Shown here: positions 8,098 to 17,520 of the stretch, one piece after another
Numbering within the stretch: the first letter of the stretch is position 1
Layout of the letters: each line of letters opens with the position of its first letter
NCBI GenBank assembly: GCA_023228945.1
Contig: JALOAI010000016.1
Coordinates: 72,839-136,838 of the forward strand
Direction: 5' to 3'
Source: Pigmentiphaga sp.
Lineage (GTDB): Bacteria > Pseudomonadota > Gammaproteobacteria > Burkholderiales > Burkholderiaceae_B
DNA length: 64,000 bases
The notes under the pieces: model-generated
What the model saw: the letters and a program-made list of their open reading frames with translations, nothing else
Database searches by the model: none
Told to the model about the DNA's origin: nothing
Made by a program: the position numbers and the translations under genes

Positions 8098-8136
8098 GAT
8101 TCGACCTCCAAAGTCTTGGGTTAACTTGGCTTCGGT

Positions 8137-8152
8137 GGCAAGGGCGCCACCA
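8137..8152 (-). promoter_or_regulatory. Possible sigma-54 promoter for the small hypothetical gene
   Basis: Minus-strand TGGTGGCGCCCTTGCC has TGG and TTGC with GG-N10-GC spacing; the CACG part of the -24 box is not conserved. The predicted start is near 8126. Confidence 0.4.
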
Positions 8153-8307
8153 GTGGATGGGCCTCGCCAATCATCGGACACTCTTTTTTAGTGTGCCCTA
8201 TATTCGACCGTCCCGACCGTTGGAAATGGCGCAGCGCCGCCCGCGTTGCCGCCGGCAAGCCGAACTTCCCCTGGCGCGGCCCCAAAGGCCTGTACTACAC
8301 TTCCATC

Positions 8308-8733
8308 ATGCGCAGCTTCCGTGAATCCTTGATGGCACGCGGTTCCAGGCCCTGGCGAGTCATTCTTTGCCTGGCTGTCGCCGCCATGCTGTTCAAGGCC
8401 TTGATTCCCCCAGGCTACATGCCGGATGCGCAAGCCGCGCGGGCGGGCAAGCTGCTGCTGTCGCTGTGTCTGCCTGGCGGCCAGGCCATCTCGATGCCGC
8501 TCGCGCTCGAGGCTGCAGACGGCGCGCACACGCCCGACGAAGCCTCGACGCAACAGGAATGTCCCTTCGTTTTAGCCGCCGCCCCGGCGATGTTGCCAGA
8601 GCTGGCCGCCCCAGCCATGCACGCTCCGGCCCTGGGCGCGGAGGAGCCGCGCCCGCTCTATCGCACCCTCCCGCCGCTTCCGGCGCTCGGCCCGCCGCTG
8701 GGCTCCCGCGCCCCGCCATCCCACCTCGCTTGA
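8308..8733 (+). CDS. DUF2946-type protein, copper cluster
   Basis: 141 aa. An N-terminal membrane helix or signal (WRVILCLAVAAMLFKALIPPGYMP) carries the LxKALIPxGYMP motif seen at the start of DUF2946 proteins. A Cys lies near residue 58 and another near residue 89, and the C-terminus is Pro/Ala-rich. DUF2946 proteins are usually found beside CopC/CopD and TonB copper receptors, as here, and are thought to act in periplasmic or membrane metal handling. ATG 8308 is the first start consistent with the helix; ATG 8332 is possible. Confidence 0.75.
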   Translation: MRSFRESLMARGSRPWRVILCLAVAAMLFKALIPPGYMPDAQAARAGKLLLSLCLPGGQAISMPLALEAADGAHTPDEASTQQECPFVLAAAPAMLPELAAPAMHAPALGAEEPRPLYRTLPPLPALGPPLGSRAPPSHLA

Positions 8734-8799
8734 GTTCCGTCCTTATTGGCCCACCCTCTTTTCACGGGCCTATCCAGAATCGCTCAACGAGGTTTTGTC

Positions 8800-9339
8800 A
8801 TGTCATTCCATACCGCATTGGCCGCCACCGCAGCGGCCTTGTTGGCGTTGTCGCTGGCGGCGCCCGCTTCGGCCCATGTCACGCTCGCCAAGTCCCAAGC
8901 CCAGGTCGGCGCCCGCTATCAGGCGGTGCTCAGGGTGCCCCATGGCTGCCAGGGTTCGGCAACCATCGGATTGCAAGTGCAGATTCCCGAAGGCTTCATC
9001 GGCGTCAAGCCCCAGCCCAAGCCCGGCTGGACGATCGAGGTCGTGCGCGGCGACTACATCCAGCCTCACAGCCTGTTTGGCAACTCCGTTGCCAGCGGCG
9101 TGCGGGAGATCCGCTGGAGCGGCGGTCCGCTGCTCGATGAGCATTACGACGAGTTCGTCTTTGTCGGCTATGCCAGCGGCGAGCTGACGCCGGGCGGCGT
9201 CCTCTACTTCCCGGTCGTGCAGGAATGCGAGCAGGGCGTGTCGCGCTGGATCGACCGCCCAACGCCCGGCAGCCCGCCGGCAAAGGACCATTCCGACGCT
9301 CCCGCGCCCGCCTTGAAGCTGCTGCCCCGGCAACCCTGA
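8800..9339 (+). CDS. YcnI/DUF1775-type periplasmic copper protein
   Basis: 179 aa. Signal peptide of about 24 residues ending ASAHV; mature protein begins HVTLAKSQAQVGARYQAVLRVPHGCQGSATIGLQVQIPEG, the YcnI domain. The first mature residue is the conserved His of this family, which with Trp ('GW', 'IRWSGG') forms a Cu(II) site. It lies between DUF2946 and CopC-CopD genes and probably delivers or buffers copper in the periplasm. ATG 8800 is chosen with ACGAGG upstream; an earlier in-frame start would spoil the signal peptide. Confidence 0.9.
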   Translation: MSFHTALAATAAALLALSLAAPASAHVTLAKSQAQVGARYQAVLRVPHGCQGSATIGLQVQIPEGFIGVKPQPKPGWTIEVVRGDYIQPHSLFGNSVASGVREIRWSGGPLLDEHYDEFVFVGYASGELTPGGVLYFPVVQECEQGVSRWIDRPTPGSPPAKDHSDAPAPALKLLPRQP

Positions 9340-9609
9340 ACCTACCGGAGTACGGGCTGCCTGGTGCACGGGCGCTTGTCGCGGCGCCCGCGCCTTCCAC
9401 CGCTTCGCCGTTGCTGTCCGCCGCCTGATTCCGGCGGCGCCTGAACGCGGGATCCGGGCGGGCAAGGTGCGGCCGGTGGCAGCGCCCCGCTTCGTGCGCC
9501 GGGGGTGGGCCTTCTTGGCCCGCGCCGGGTTGAACGACAAGCGCGGGTGGCGGCCCGAAGCTGCTTCAGGAAGGTCCGCCTGTCAGGCGTTCATGGAAAC
9601 TCATCGATC

Positions 9610-11244
9610 ATGACTGCACATATCAACGCCGCCGCCGGGAACGGATGGCGGCCCATCCGCGGGCTCCTGCCAAGCGGATGGCTCCTTCTTGCCTGGCTTT
9701 TGTACCTGGCGCCGGCCGTGCCGGCCCATGGCCATGCCGTCCTGCTCCACTCCTCCCCGCCGCATGGCGCCCTACTGGCCACGGCGCCGGCCGTGGTGGA
9801 GCTGATGTTCAACGAGCCCGTGTCGCCTCTCGTCCTCCAGTGGAACGGGCCCGACGGAATCTCTCAGGCCCTGCCGTCGGTTCACGCCGACGGCAGCCGC
9901 TTGCACGTCGAACTGCCAACGCCCCTTCCCGAAGGCGCCCAGGTCGTGGTCTGGCGAGTGGTATCCGCCGATGGCCATCCGGTTGGCGGCGCGCTGGCGT
10001 TCTCGGTGGGCCAGCAGGCGAACGGCTCGCCGCCACCGGACGCCGGGCGGCCTTCGTTCTGGCGCGATGCCGCGCTATGGCTGACCCGCTACCTGGTTTA
10101 TGCCGGTCTGTTTTTCGGCGTGGCCAGCCAAGCTTACCGCCGCGCCGGTACCCCGGCGGCTCCCCTGCCCGCCGGCTTGCTTCCTCTTGCGCTGGCGGCG
10201 GCGTTGTTGGGCAACGGCCTGCATGGATTGGATATGCTCGATCTGGCGCTGACGGCGCTGGCCACCCTGCCGCCTTGGCTGGCCGCCGCCGGTACGGCTG
10301 CCGGCGCCACCGCGATGATGACGGTACTGGCGCTAATGCTCGGCATCATCGCCGGCCGGATGACGCCTCGTCGCGCCGCCGGCCTGGCCGCCCTTGCCAT
10401 CCTGGCCATGGCGGCGGGATTCACCTGGAGCGGCCATGCGAGCTCGGCCCCACCGGACTGGGTGGCACGGCCCGCGGTTTGGGCGCACGCCATTGCCGTA
10501 GCCGCCTGGCTGGGGTCCTTCTGGCCATTGCTGGCGCTTTCCGGCCCCGGAGGACTGGCAACACTGGAACGCTTTTCCCGTTTTGCGCCTGCGGTGGTGG
10601 GCGGCATCGTGATCAGCGGCGCCGCCCTGGTCGCTTTGCAGCTCGACTCGCCGGCTGACCTCGTAACGACGCCTTATGGCCGTCTGCTCTTGCTCAAGCT
10701 GGCGCTGGTGGCGGGGCTGCTTGGCGTGGGCGCCGACAACCGCTACCGCTGGACGCGCGCCGCGCTCGGCGGCGAAGCCAGGGCGCAACGTCGTCTACGC
10801 CGAAACGTCATCGTCGAAATCGTACTTGCCACGCTGATCCTTGGCGTTGCCGCCGCCTGGCGCCTGACGCCACCGCCGCGGGCGCTGGCAGCCCCGGCCT
10901 CCGTACCGCCAGCCGTCCTGCGGGTTGACGATCCACAGGCCAGCGCCCGATTGGCGATAACGTCGCCCGGCCCGGCTGGTACACGCGGCCTGGCGTTCTC
11001 GCTTGCCCGGCCGGATGGCAGCCCGCTGCCCGCCCTGGAGGTGAGTCTGTCGTTCGAGAGCCCTTCAGCGGGGATCGATTCGATTGTCTACACCCTGGAG
11101 GCACAAGCGAATGGCGAGTGGCGCGCGGACGATGTCGTCCTGCCGAGCCTCGCTCATTGGCGAATCCGGGCTGCCGTCCTGATTTCAGATTTCGACCGTA
11201 TTCATCTCACTATAGATTGGGAGACCCAAGATGCACGCCCCTGA
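9610..11244 (+). CDS. CopC-CopD fusion, copper resistance/import protein
   Basis: 544 aa. Signal segment to about residue 38, then a CopC domain (HGHAVLLHSSPPHGALL, N-terminal His copper ligand; ADGHPVGG near residue 120). Residues about 150-440 form the CopD multi-helix membrane domain, with His residues in WSGHAS and VWAHAIAVAAWLGSFWPL. A C-terminal periplasmic beta domain (about 450-544) follows. This fused order matches YcnJ-type proteins, which import copper. The 270 bases before it (9340-9609) hold no convincing gene. Its last 14 bases overlap the TonB receptor gene, indicating one operon. Confidence 0.92.
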   Translation: MTAHINAAAGNGWRPIRGLLPSGWLLLAWLLYLAPAVPAHGHAVLLHSSPPHGALLATAPAVVELMFNEPVSPLVLQWNGPDGISQALPSVHADGSRLHVELPTPLPEGAQVVVWRVVSADGHPVGGALAFSVGQQANGSPPPDAGRPSFWRDAALWLTRYLVYAGLFFGVASQAYRRAGTPAAPLPAGLLPLALAAALLGNGLHGLDMLDLALTALATLPPWLAAAGTAAGATAMMTVLALMLGIIAGRMTPRRAAGLAALAILAMAAGFTWSGHASSAPPDWVARPAVWAHAIAVAAWLGSFWPLLALSGPGGLATLERFSRFAPAVVGGIVISGAALVALQLDSPADLVTTPYGRLLLLKLALVAGLLGVGADNRYRWTRAALGGEARAQRRLRRNVIVEIVLATLILGVAAAWRLTPPPRALAAPASVPPAVLRVDDPQASARLAITSPGPAGTRGLAFSLARPDGSPLPALEVSLSFESPSAGIDSIVYTLEAQANGEWRADDVVLPSLAHWRIRAAVLISDFDRIHLTIDWETQDARP

Positions 11245-13408
11245 CCACGCCGGCCCCGGACAGATACGCCCGCTGGGCCACGTTTTGCGGCTTGCCGGCC
11301 TGGCCTGCGCCCTGGCCTCGGCCTCGGCCATCCAGGCCCAGGAGCGCACGACGATAAGCCCGACGCTCTCGGCCAACCCCGGCAGGCCGGCCGAAGCCGC
11401 GCCAACGCTGGCCTCGACCACGCCAAGCCTGGAACCCATCGTCGTCCAGGGTGCCTCCGGCGGTAGCCTGATCGTACCAACGGCGCGCGAAGCCGCCACC
11501 CGACTCGGCCGCATCGCGGGCGGGGCCGAGGTCGTGGCCCACGATGCCTGGCGGGACACCCAGGCCGCCACCGTCAAGGACATTCTGGATTACACCCCCG
11601 GGGTCTTCGCCCAGCCCAAATGGGGCGAGGACGCGCGCCTTTCGATCCGGGGCTCGGGTTTGTCCCGCTATTATCATCTGCGCGGTATCGCCCTGTATCA
11701 AGACGGCGTACCGCTCGGCAATGCCGATGGCAGCGCGGACTTCCAATGGATCGATCCCACGGCCTATCGTTACGCCGAAGTGTACAAAGGCGCCAATGCC
11801 TTGCGTTACGGCGCGGGCACCCTGGGCGGCGCCATCAACTTCGTCACGCCTACCGGCCACGATACCGATCGCCTGCAAGGCCGGGCCGACGTCGGCGGTT
11901 TTGGCTGGCGCCGCCTGCAGGCCAGCACCGGGTTTGCCGAGCAGGCCTGGGATGGCTTCCTGACCGCGTCCGGGCAAGGCCAGGATGGTTATCGCGAACA
12001 CAGTGGCGGGCACTCCTTGCGCGCCAGCGGCAACCTGGGCTGGCGCCTGGCGGAGCGCACCGAAACGCGGTTTTATCTCACCGCCGGCCGTATCCGGCAG
12101 GAGATCCCCGGCTCCCTCACACGCGAACAGGCCTTGAACGAGCCGCGCTCGGCGGCCCCCGCCAATATCGCCAATGACTGGCGGCGGGACGTCGACGGCG
12201 TGCGCCTGGCCAACCGCACTCTCCACGTGGCGGGCCCGGCCTCGTATGAAGCCGGAGCCTGGTACAGCCACACCGATCTCGACCATCCGATCTACCAGTA
12301 TCTGCGGAATCGCTACCAGGACTATGGCGTGTACGCGCGGCTGCGGCATGATGGTTCATTGGCCGGCCATGGCAACCGGCTGACACTGGGCCTGACCTGG
12401 TCGGGTGGCAGGGTCGACGCCAACAACTACGTCAACCAGGGTGGTCGCAAGGGTGCCAGGCTCTCGAAGACCGACGACCGCGCGCACAATCTCGCCATCT
12501 ACGGCGAAAATGCGCTCGAAGTTCTGCCCAACCTTTCGCTGATCGCGGGACTGCAGTACCTGCGGGCCACGCGCAAACGTACCGACCTTTACAACGCGGG
12601 CGAGCCCCCGCTGCGCTCGGGCAGCCGGGACTACGTCTTCGTCAACCCCCGCGTGGGCATGCTATGGCAGCTACGGCCGGACTGGCAGGTTTTCGGCAAC
12701 GTTTCGCGCAGCGGCGAAGCTCCCACCTTCGGCGACATGGACTTCTCGACGGCGAACGATCTCGATCGCCTGCAGCCCCAGCGCGCCACGACCTACGAGC
12801 TGGGCAGCCGCGGCGACGCCGGCCACGTCGCATGGGACGTGTCGGTTTATCACGCCCGGCTTCGCCACGAGTTCCAGTGCGTCAGCACCCCCTGGAATAT
12901 CTGCGATCAAGTGCGCAACCTGGATCGTACGATCCACCAGGGCATCGAGGCGGGTGTTCAATGGACCTTGCTGCGCGGGGTCTTTGAACCGCGACACCGC
13001 GGCGACAATCTGTGGTTGAACGCAGCCTATACGTTCAGCGATTTTCGTTTCGATGACGACGAGCGATGGGGCGACAACCGGATTCCCGGTGTGCCGCGAC
13101 ATTATCTGCGTGTTGAACTGTTGTACCGGCATACCGCGGACTTCTACATCGGGCCCAATGTCGAATGGGTACCGCAAGCCTACTATGTAGATAACGCCAA
13201 TAGCGTGAAAACAGCCTCTTATGCCTTGCTGGGCTTGCGCGCCGGCTGGGAATCCGGTCGCTATGGCGTGTATCTGGAAGCCCGCAACCTGACCGACAAG
13301 GCGTACATCGCCAGCGCCAACGTCACCGACCAGGCCCATGCCGGATCGGCGCTGTTCGAGCCCGGAACCGGGCGCGCGATCTTTGCCGGCCTGCGGATCC
13401 AGTACTAG
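11231..13408 (+). CDS. TonB-dependent outer-membrane receptor
   Basis: 725 aa. Signal peptide to about residue 36, then the plug domain (residues 90-215: TVKDILDYTPGVFAQPKWGEDARLSIRGSGLS, ALRYGAGTLGGAINFVTPTG) and a 22-strand barrel ending in aromatic Tyr (GLRIQY). ATG 11231 has GGGAGA upstream, inside the end of the CopC-CopD gene. The substrate cannot be read from sequence; position behind copper genes suggests a copper chelate or free copper, while the plug family is also used for siderophores. Confidence 0.9.
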   Translation: MHAPDHAGPGQIRPLGHVLRLAGLACALASASAIQAQERTTISPTLSANPGRPAEAAPTLASTTPSLEPIVVQGASGGSLIVPTAREAATRLGRIAGGAEVVAHDAWRDTQAATVKDILDYTPGVFAQPKWGEDARLSIRGSGLSRYYHLRGIALYQDGVPLGNADGSADFQWIDPTAYRYAEVYKGANALRYGAGTLGGAINFVTPTGHDTDRLQGRADVGGFGWRRLQASTGFAEQAWDGFLTASGQGQDGYREHSGGHSLRASGNLGWRLAERTETRFYLTAGRIRQEIPGSLTREQALNEPRSAAPANIANDWRRDVDGVRLANRTLHVAGPASYEAGAWYSHTDLDHPIYQYLRNRYQDYGVYARLRHDGSLAGHGNRLTLGLTWSGGRVDANNYVNQGGRKGARLSKTDDRAHNLAIYGENALEVLPNLSLIAGLQYLRATRKRTDLYNAGEPPLRSGSRDYVFVNPRVGMLWQLRPDWQVFGNVSRSGEAPTFGDMDFSTANDLDRLQPQRATTYELGSRGDAGHVAWDVSVYHARLRHEFQCVSTPWNICDQVRNLDRTIHQGIEAGVQWTLLRGVFEPRHRGDNLWLNAAYTFSDFRFDDDERWGDNRIPGVPRHYLRVELLYRHTADFYIGPNVEWVPQAYYVDNANSVKTASYALLGLRAGWESGRYGVYLEARNLTDKAYIASANVTDQAHAGSALFEPGTGRAIFAGLRIQY

Positions 13409-13445
13409 CGCCGCGGCGCATCGGGGCTCCCTTTCGGGGCCGGGT

Positions 13446-16073
13446 CTACGCCGGCCCAGGCCTGCGCCGGCCCTGCCAGAACCAGATTCCGGCCAGGATC
13501 AGCAGGGCCGGCAGATATGTCCAGAATTCGGACGGCCGATCGGGGTTGGCGATCATCACTTCGCGCACATCCCAGCCCTGCTCCCAGCCCGCCCGCCTGG
13601 CGGTACTGCCGAAGCGCACCGAGGCGATCTGCACCTGCTCGCCAAAGGCGCTGACGGTAAGCCCCGCCGCCGCCAGCCGCTGCATTCCGGCTGCGTCGCC
13701 TTGCGCGTCGCTGCCTTCGGGCAAGGCGGGCAAGGGCACGGCTACCGTTTTAACCAGTTCGTCGCCTTCGATGTTCATGCCTTCGAGCACCGCAACCAGG
13801 CGGCCCCGATCGGGCAGCGAGGCGGCGGTTTGTAGCAACGCCGACGGTGGCAAAGCGCGGTACTTGGCGCTCAGGTGATCCATGAACCAGTCGGGTCGGA
13901 ACAGCATGAAGGTGACGAGCAACAGAAGGACGACTTCGAGCGCGTTGCAGCGGATGCGCATCCAGCCGATGGTGGCGGCGGCGAAAGCCAACGACGCCAG
14001 CGTGGCTCCCGTGATCGTGAGCAGCAGCGTCGCCCAATCGTTGACGTCGATCAGGAGCAGTAAAGGATTGAAGATGAACATGAACGGCAGCACCGCCGTA
14101 CGCGCCGCATAGACGGCCCCCTGGATCCCCGTCTTGATCGGGTCTTCGCCCGAAATGGCCGCCGCGGCGAAGGTGGCCAGGCCCACCGGCGGCGTGATGT
14201 CGGCCATGATTCCGAAGTAGAACACGAACATGTGCACGGCGATCAACGGGATGATCAGGCCATTCTGGGCGCCCAGCTCGACCACGACCGGCGCCATCAG
14301 GGTAGCCATCAGGATGTAGTTGGCGGTGGTGGGCATGCCCAGCCCGAGAATCAGGCACACGACGGCGGTGAACACCAGCATGAGCGTGACGCTGCCCATC
14401 GACACGAGTTCGACGAACGCCGTCATGCGCAGGCCCAGGCCCGTGAGCGTAATGCTGCCGACGATCAGGCCCGCCGTGCCGCAAGCGATGGCGATGCCGA
14501 TCATGTTGCGGGCGCCGTCTTCCAGACCGGTGATGGCTTCGTGTACGCCGCGACCGATGGCGGGCCGCACCGCCTGACGCCGGAACCAGGCGATCAGCGG
14601 CCTCTGGGTGAGCATTTGCGCCAGCATGGCCACCACGGCCCAGAACGCCGACAGGCCGGCGGAGAACTGCTCGATCGCCAGGCACCACACCAGCACGCCG
14701 ATGGGGATCAGGAAGTACAGCCCCGCACGGATGGTGGGCCAAGGCTCGGGCCTTTGCGGGCTGGTGATATTGATATTGTCGGGAAGATCGGGGTGGGCGG
14801 CGGACACCTTCAGCAGGACCAGATACAGGACGGTGAGCAGGCCCAGAAGCACCCAGATCGCGGCATCGCCCGCCACCGTCTGCACGCCGATGCCGATCCA
14901 GTACACCAGGCCGGCGACGATCAGCGTGCCGGCGATGCCCATGCCCCAGCCGGCCAGCTTCTGCAAGAGCGTGCGCGGCGGCCCCGAGGCGATCATGGGC
15001 TCGATGCCGAGCTTCAGCGCCTCGAGGTGCACGATGTAGAACAGCGCCACGTAGGAAATGCTGGCCGGCAGCAGCGCGTGGCGAATAATGTCGGTATAGG
15101 GAATGCCGACGTACTCGATCATGAGAAAAGCCGCCGCGCCCATGACCGGCGGCATGATCTGGCCATTGACGGACGACGCGGTTTCGATGGCGCCGGCGCG
15201 CACGCCGCCATAGCCGGCTTTCTTCATGAGCGGAATGGTGAAGATCCCGCCCGTGACCACGTTGGCCACCGACGACGCCGAGACCACGCCATTGATCGCC
15301 GACGACACCACGGCCACCTTGGCCGGGCCGCCCCGCAGGTGGCCGAGCAGCGCGAACGACACTTGCATCATGTAGTTGCCCGCCCCGCAGCGATCGAGCA
15401 GCGAGCCGAACAGCACGAATATGAAAATGTAGGACAACGATACGCCGAGCGCCACGCCGTAGACGCCCTCGGTGGTGAGCCACATATGCGAGGCCAGCCT
15501 TTCGATCGAGGCGCCGCGGTGCGCCAGCACATCCGGCAGCCAGGGTCCGAACAGGGCGTACAGCACGAACACCAGGCCCAGCACCGCCATAGGCGCGCCC
15601 AAGGCGCGACGGGTGACCTCGAGTAGCAGGACGAGGCCGATGGCGGCGGTGATGACGTCTTGCTGTGTGGGCTGGCCGGGGCGCAGGGCCAGCTCCTGGT
15701 AGAAGAGGTAGAGATAGGCGCCGCACAGGCCGGCGATGATGGCCAGCACCCAATCGTGCCAGGGGATTCTGTCGCGCGGCGAGGTTTTGCGCGCGGGATA
15801 GGCCAGATAGCCCAGGAACATCGCGATCCCGAGGTGCACGGCACGGGCCTCGGTGTCGTTGAAAATGCCGAAACGGAATGCGAAAGGCAGCGGCGAGGCA
15901 TACCAGAGCTGAAACAACGACCAGAGCAAGGCCCCGATCGCCAGCACCGCGCCGGCAAAGCCGGCCACCGAGCGGCCGCCCCTATCGACTTCTGCGACGA
16001 GCTGTTCGAGTTCGGCGTTGATGACTGGCCCGGCCGTCTCGCGCGGCAGTTCCCCCGGTGTCCTCGCATTCAT
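13446..16073 (-). CDS. TRAP transporter fused permease (DctQ-DctM, TAXI type)
   Basis: 875 aa. Residues about 35-190 hold the four-helix DctQ-like part; residues about 200-690 the twelve-helix DctM part (SSAINGVVSASSVANVVTGGIFTIPLMKKAGYGGVRAGAIETASSVNGQIMPPVMGAAAFL, the signature of 4TM/12TM fused permeases). The tail has further helices and a periplasmic region. It works with the TAXI binding protein encoded just upstream to import a carboxylate or similar solute using the sodium gradient. ATG 16073 is clean. Substrate unknown. Confidence 0.93.
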   Translation of the reverse strand: MNARTPGELPRETAGPVINAELEQLVAEVDRGGRSVAGFAGAVLAIGALLWSLFQLWYASPLPFAFRFGIFNDTEARAVHLGIAMFLGYLAYPARKTSPRDRIPWHDWVLAIIAGLCGAYLYLFYQELALRPGQPTQQDVITAAIGLVLLLEVTRRALGAPMAVLGLVFVLYALFGPWLPDVLAHRGASIERLASHMWLTTEGVYGVALGVSLSYIFIFVLFGSLLDRCGAGNYMMQVSFALLGHLRGGPAKVAVVSSAINGVVSASSVANVVTGGIFTIPLMKKAGYGGVRAGAIETASSVNGQIMPPVMGAAAFLMIEYVGIPYTDIIRHALLPASISYVALFYIVHLEALKLGIEPMIASGPPRTLLQKLAGWGMGIAGTLIVAGLVYWIGIGVQTVAGDAAIWVLLGLLTVLYLVLLKVSAAHPDLPDNINITSPQRPEPWPTIRAGLYFLIPIGVLVWCLAIEQFSAGLSAFWAVVAMLAQMLTQRPLIAWFRRQAVRPAIGRGVHEAITGLEDGARNMIGIAIACGTAGLIVGSITLTGLGLRMTAFVELVSMGSVTLMLVFTAVVCLILGLGMPTTANYILMATLMAPVVVELGAQNGLIIPLIAVHMFVFYFGIMADITPPVGLATFAAAAISGEDPIKTGIQGAVYAARTAVLPFMFIFNPLLLLIDVNDWATLLLTITGATLASLAFAAATIGWMRIRCNALEVVLLLLVTFMLFRPDWFMDHLSAKYRALPPSALLQTAASLPDRGRLVAVLEGMNIEGDELVKTVAVPLPALPEGSDAQGDAAGMQRLAAAGLTVSAFGEQVQIASVRFGSTARRAGWEQGWDVREVMIANPDRPSEFWTYLPALLILAGIWFWQGRRRPGPA

Positions 16074-16167
16074 AGACTGCTCCCTACGGCTTCGGACGCG
16101 CCGCTCCTCCGCGGGGGAGCGGCGCGGTAACGCTGGCCGCCTCCCGCGGCGACGGCCATGAACCCGC

Positions 16168-17166
16168 TCAAAGCAGGCCTTTCTCCTTGAAGTATTTTTC
16201 GGCTCCGGGGTGCAGCGGCGCCGACAGGCCGTTCTTGACCATGTCTTCTTTTTCGAGATGGGCCAGGGCCGGGTGCAGTTTTTTGAAGTCTTCGAAGTTT
16301 TCGAACACCGCCTTGGTGATCAGGTAGATCGACTGCTCGGGCACATCGGACGAGGTGACGAAGGTTGCGGTGACGCCATATGTAGGGACATCATCGGGGT
16401 TGTTGGGGTACATGCCGCCCGGGATATTGACCTTGGCGAAGTACGGAAACTCGGCAACGAGTTTATCCACCGCCTCGCCCGTGAGCGGCGTGAGCCTGGC
16501 ACCGCAGGTGGTGGTTGGATCCTGGATGTTGGCCGAGGGATGGCCGACGGCATAGATGAAGCCATCGATCTTGCCATCGCACAGCGCGGCGCCGTGCTCG
16601 TCGGGCCGCAGCTCGGCCGCGAGGGCGAAATCCTTGAGCGTCCAACCGCGGGCGGCCAGGTATTGTTCCAACGAAGCGCGAGTGCCGGAGCCCGGGTTGC
16701 CCACATTGAAGCGCTTGCCTTTGAGATCGTCGAAGCTCTTGGCGTTGAGCTCTTTGCGGGAGACGACGGTAAAGGGCTCGGGATGGAGCGAAAACACCGA
16801 CCGCAGTTTGTCGAACTTGCCCGCGTCCTTGAACTGGCCCTCGCCGTTGTAGGCGTTGTAGCCGATGTCCGACTGCACCACGCCGAGGTCGAGCTCGCCG
16901 GCCTTGATGGTATTGACATTGAACACCGAACCGCCTGTGGACTCCACCGAGCAGCGGGTACCATGCTCCGCGCGATCCTTGTTGACCAGGCGGCAGATAG
17001 CGCCACCGGCAGCGTAGTAGACGCCGGTGACGCCGCCGGTGCCGATACTGACAAATGACTGTTGGGCCTGGACGGTGCCTGGCATGGCCGCCATGGCGGC
17101 GGCCAGAACCGCCGCGGAGCCAAGCACGCCAGCCATGTGCGTGGATCGTTTGATGCGAGAAACCAT
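16168..17166 (-). CDS. TRAP transporter TAXI-family solute-binding protein
   Basis: 332 aa. Signal peptide cleaved near VQAQQS (residue 35); mature start FVSIGTGGVTGVYYAAGGAICRLVN is the TAXI-family signature. Later family motifs include GELDLGVVQSDIGYNAY and GKRFNVGNPGSGTRASLEQYL. A four-Cys content suggests disulphides. It lies 94 bases before the fused permease on the same strand and is its periplasmic receptor. ATG 17166 has AAGGAG. Family ligands include glutamate-like and other carboxylates; none can be assigned here. Confidence 0.93.
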   Translation of the reverse strand: MVSRIKRSTHMAGVLGSAAVLAAAMAAMPGTVQAQQSFVSIGTGGVTGVYYAAGGAICRLVNKDRAEHGTRCSVESTGGSVFNVNTIKAGELDLGVVQSDIGYNAYNGEGQFKDAGKFDKLRSVFSLHPEPFTVVSRKELNAKSFDDLKGKRFNVGNPGSGTRASLEQYLAARGWTLKDFALAAELRPDEHGAALCDGKIDGFIYAVGHPSANIQDPTTTCGARLTPLTGEAVDKLVAEFPYFAKVNIPGGMYPNNPDDVPTYGVTATFVTSSDVPEQSIYLITKAVFENFEDFKKLHPALAHLEKEDMVKNGLSAPLHPGAEKYFKEKGLL

Positions 17167-17520
17167 GATGGACTCCTTCAGAATCGGGGTGCGACCCCGG
17201 GTTTATATCGGTCAGGCAAGGCCGTTCCAACGATGGCCCGGCCAGCCCGCTGTCAGGCAGATAGTGCCCGAAGTGACGGATCGCGTCGAGACATTTGGCG
17301 CTTTGCCGACATCGCAGCGGCCCGGCGCGGAACCCGGCCCGGCGACCACGGCAGCCTCCTCCCGCCTGAAAGATCCAGGGTTTTTACCCGGCCGGCGTGA
17401 AGAACTCCGGCCTCCCGGCCGGAGCTTCTCCGCCACTATTCGGGGGAGCCTTCGGCTCCAGGAAACGACGGCCTCGCTTGACCCCGTCCTGAAGAACGGG
17501 GCTTGCGCTTGGGTCCGTGG
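17167..17520. other. Gene-free stretch with three consecutive hairpins
   Basis: The first 200 bases are the promoter/leader side of the TAXI gene and show nothing specific. Then come three inverted repeats: CTCCGGCC/GGCCGGAG (17405-17424), GGAGCC/GGCTCC (17445-17459) and CCCCGT/ACGGGG (17482-17501). They lie directly after the MscS stop on the minus strand and may stop transcription. The last one resembles the hairpin that often closes IS200/IS605-type elements, but no transposase sequence is seen. Confidence 0.5.

Noticed and set aside
14232..15626. Long His/Gln/Arg-rich plus-strand frame
   Set aside because: Antisense to the TRAP permease helices; composition is what hydrophobic codons give in reverse.
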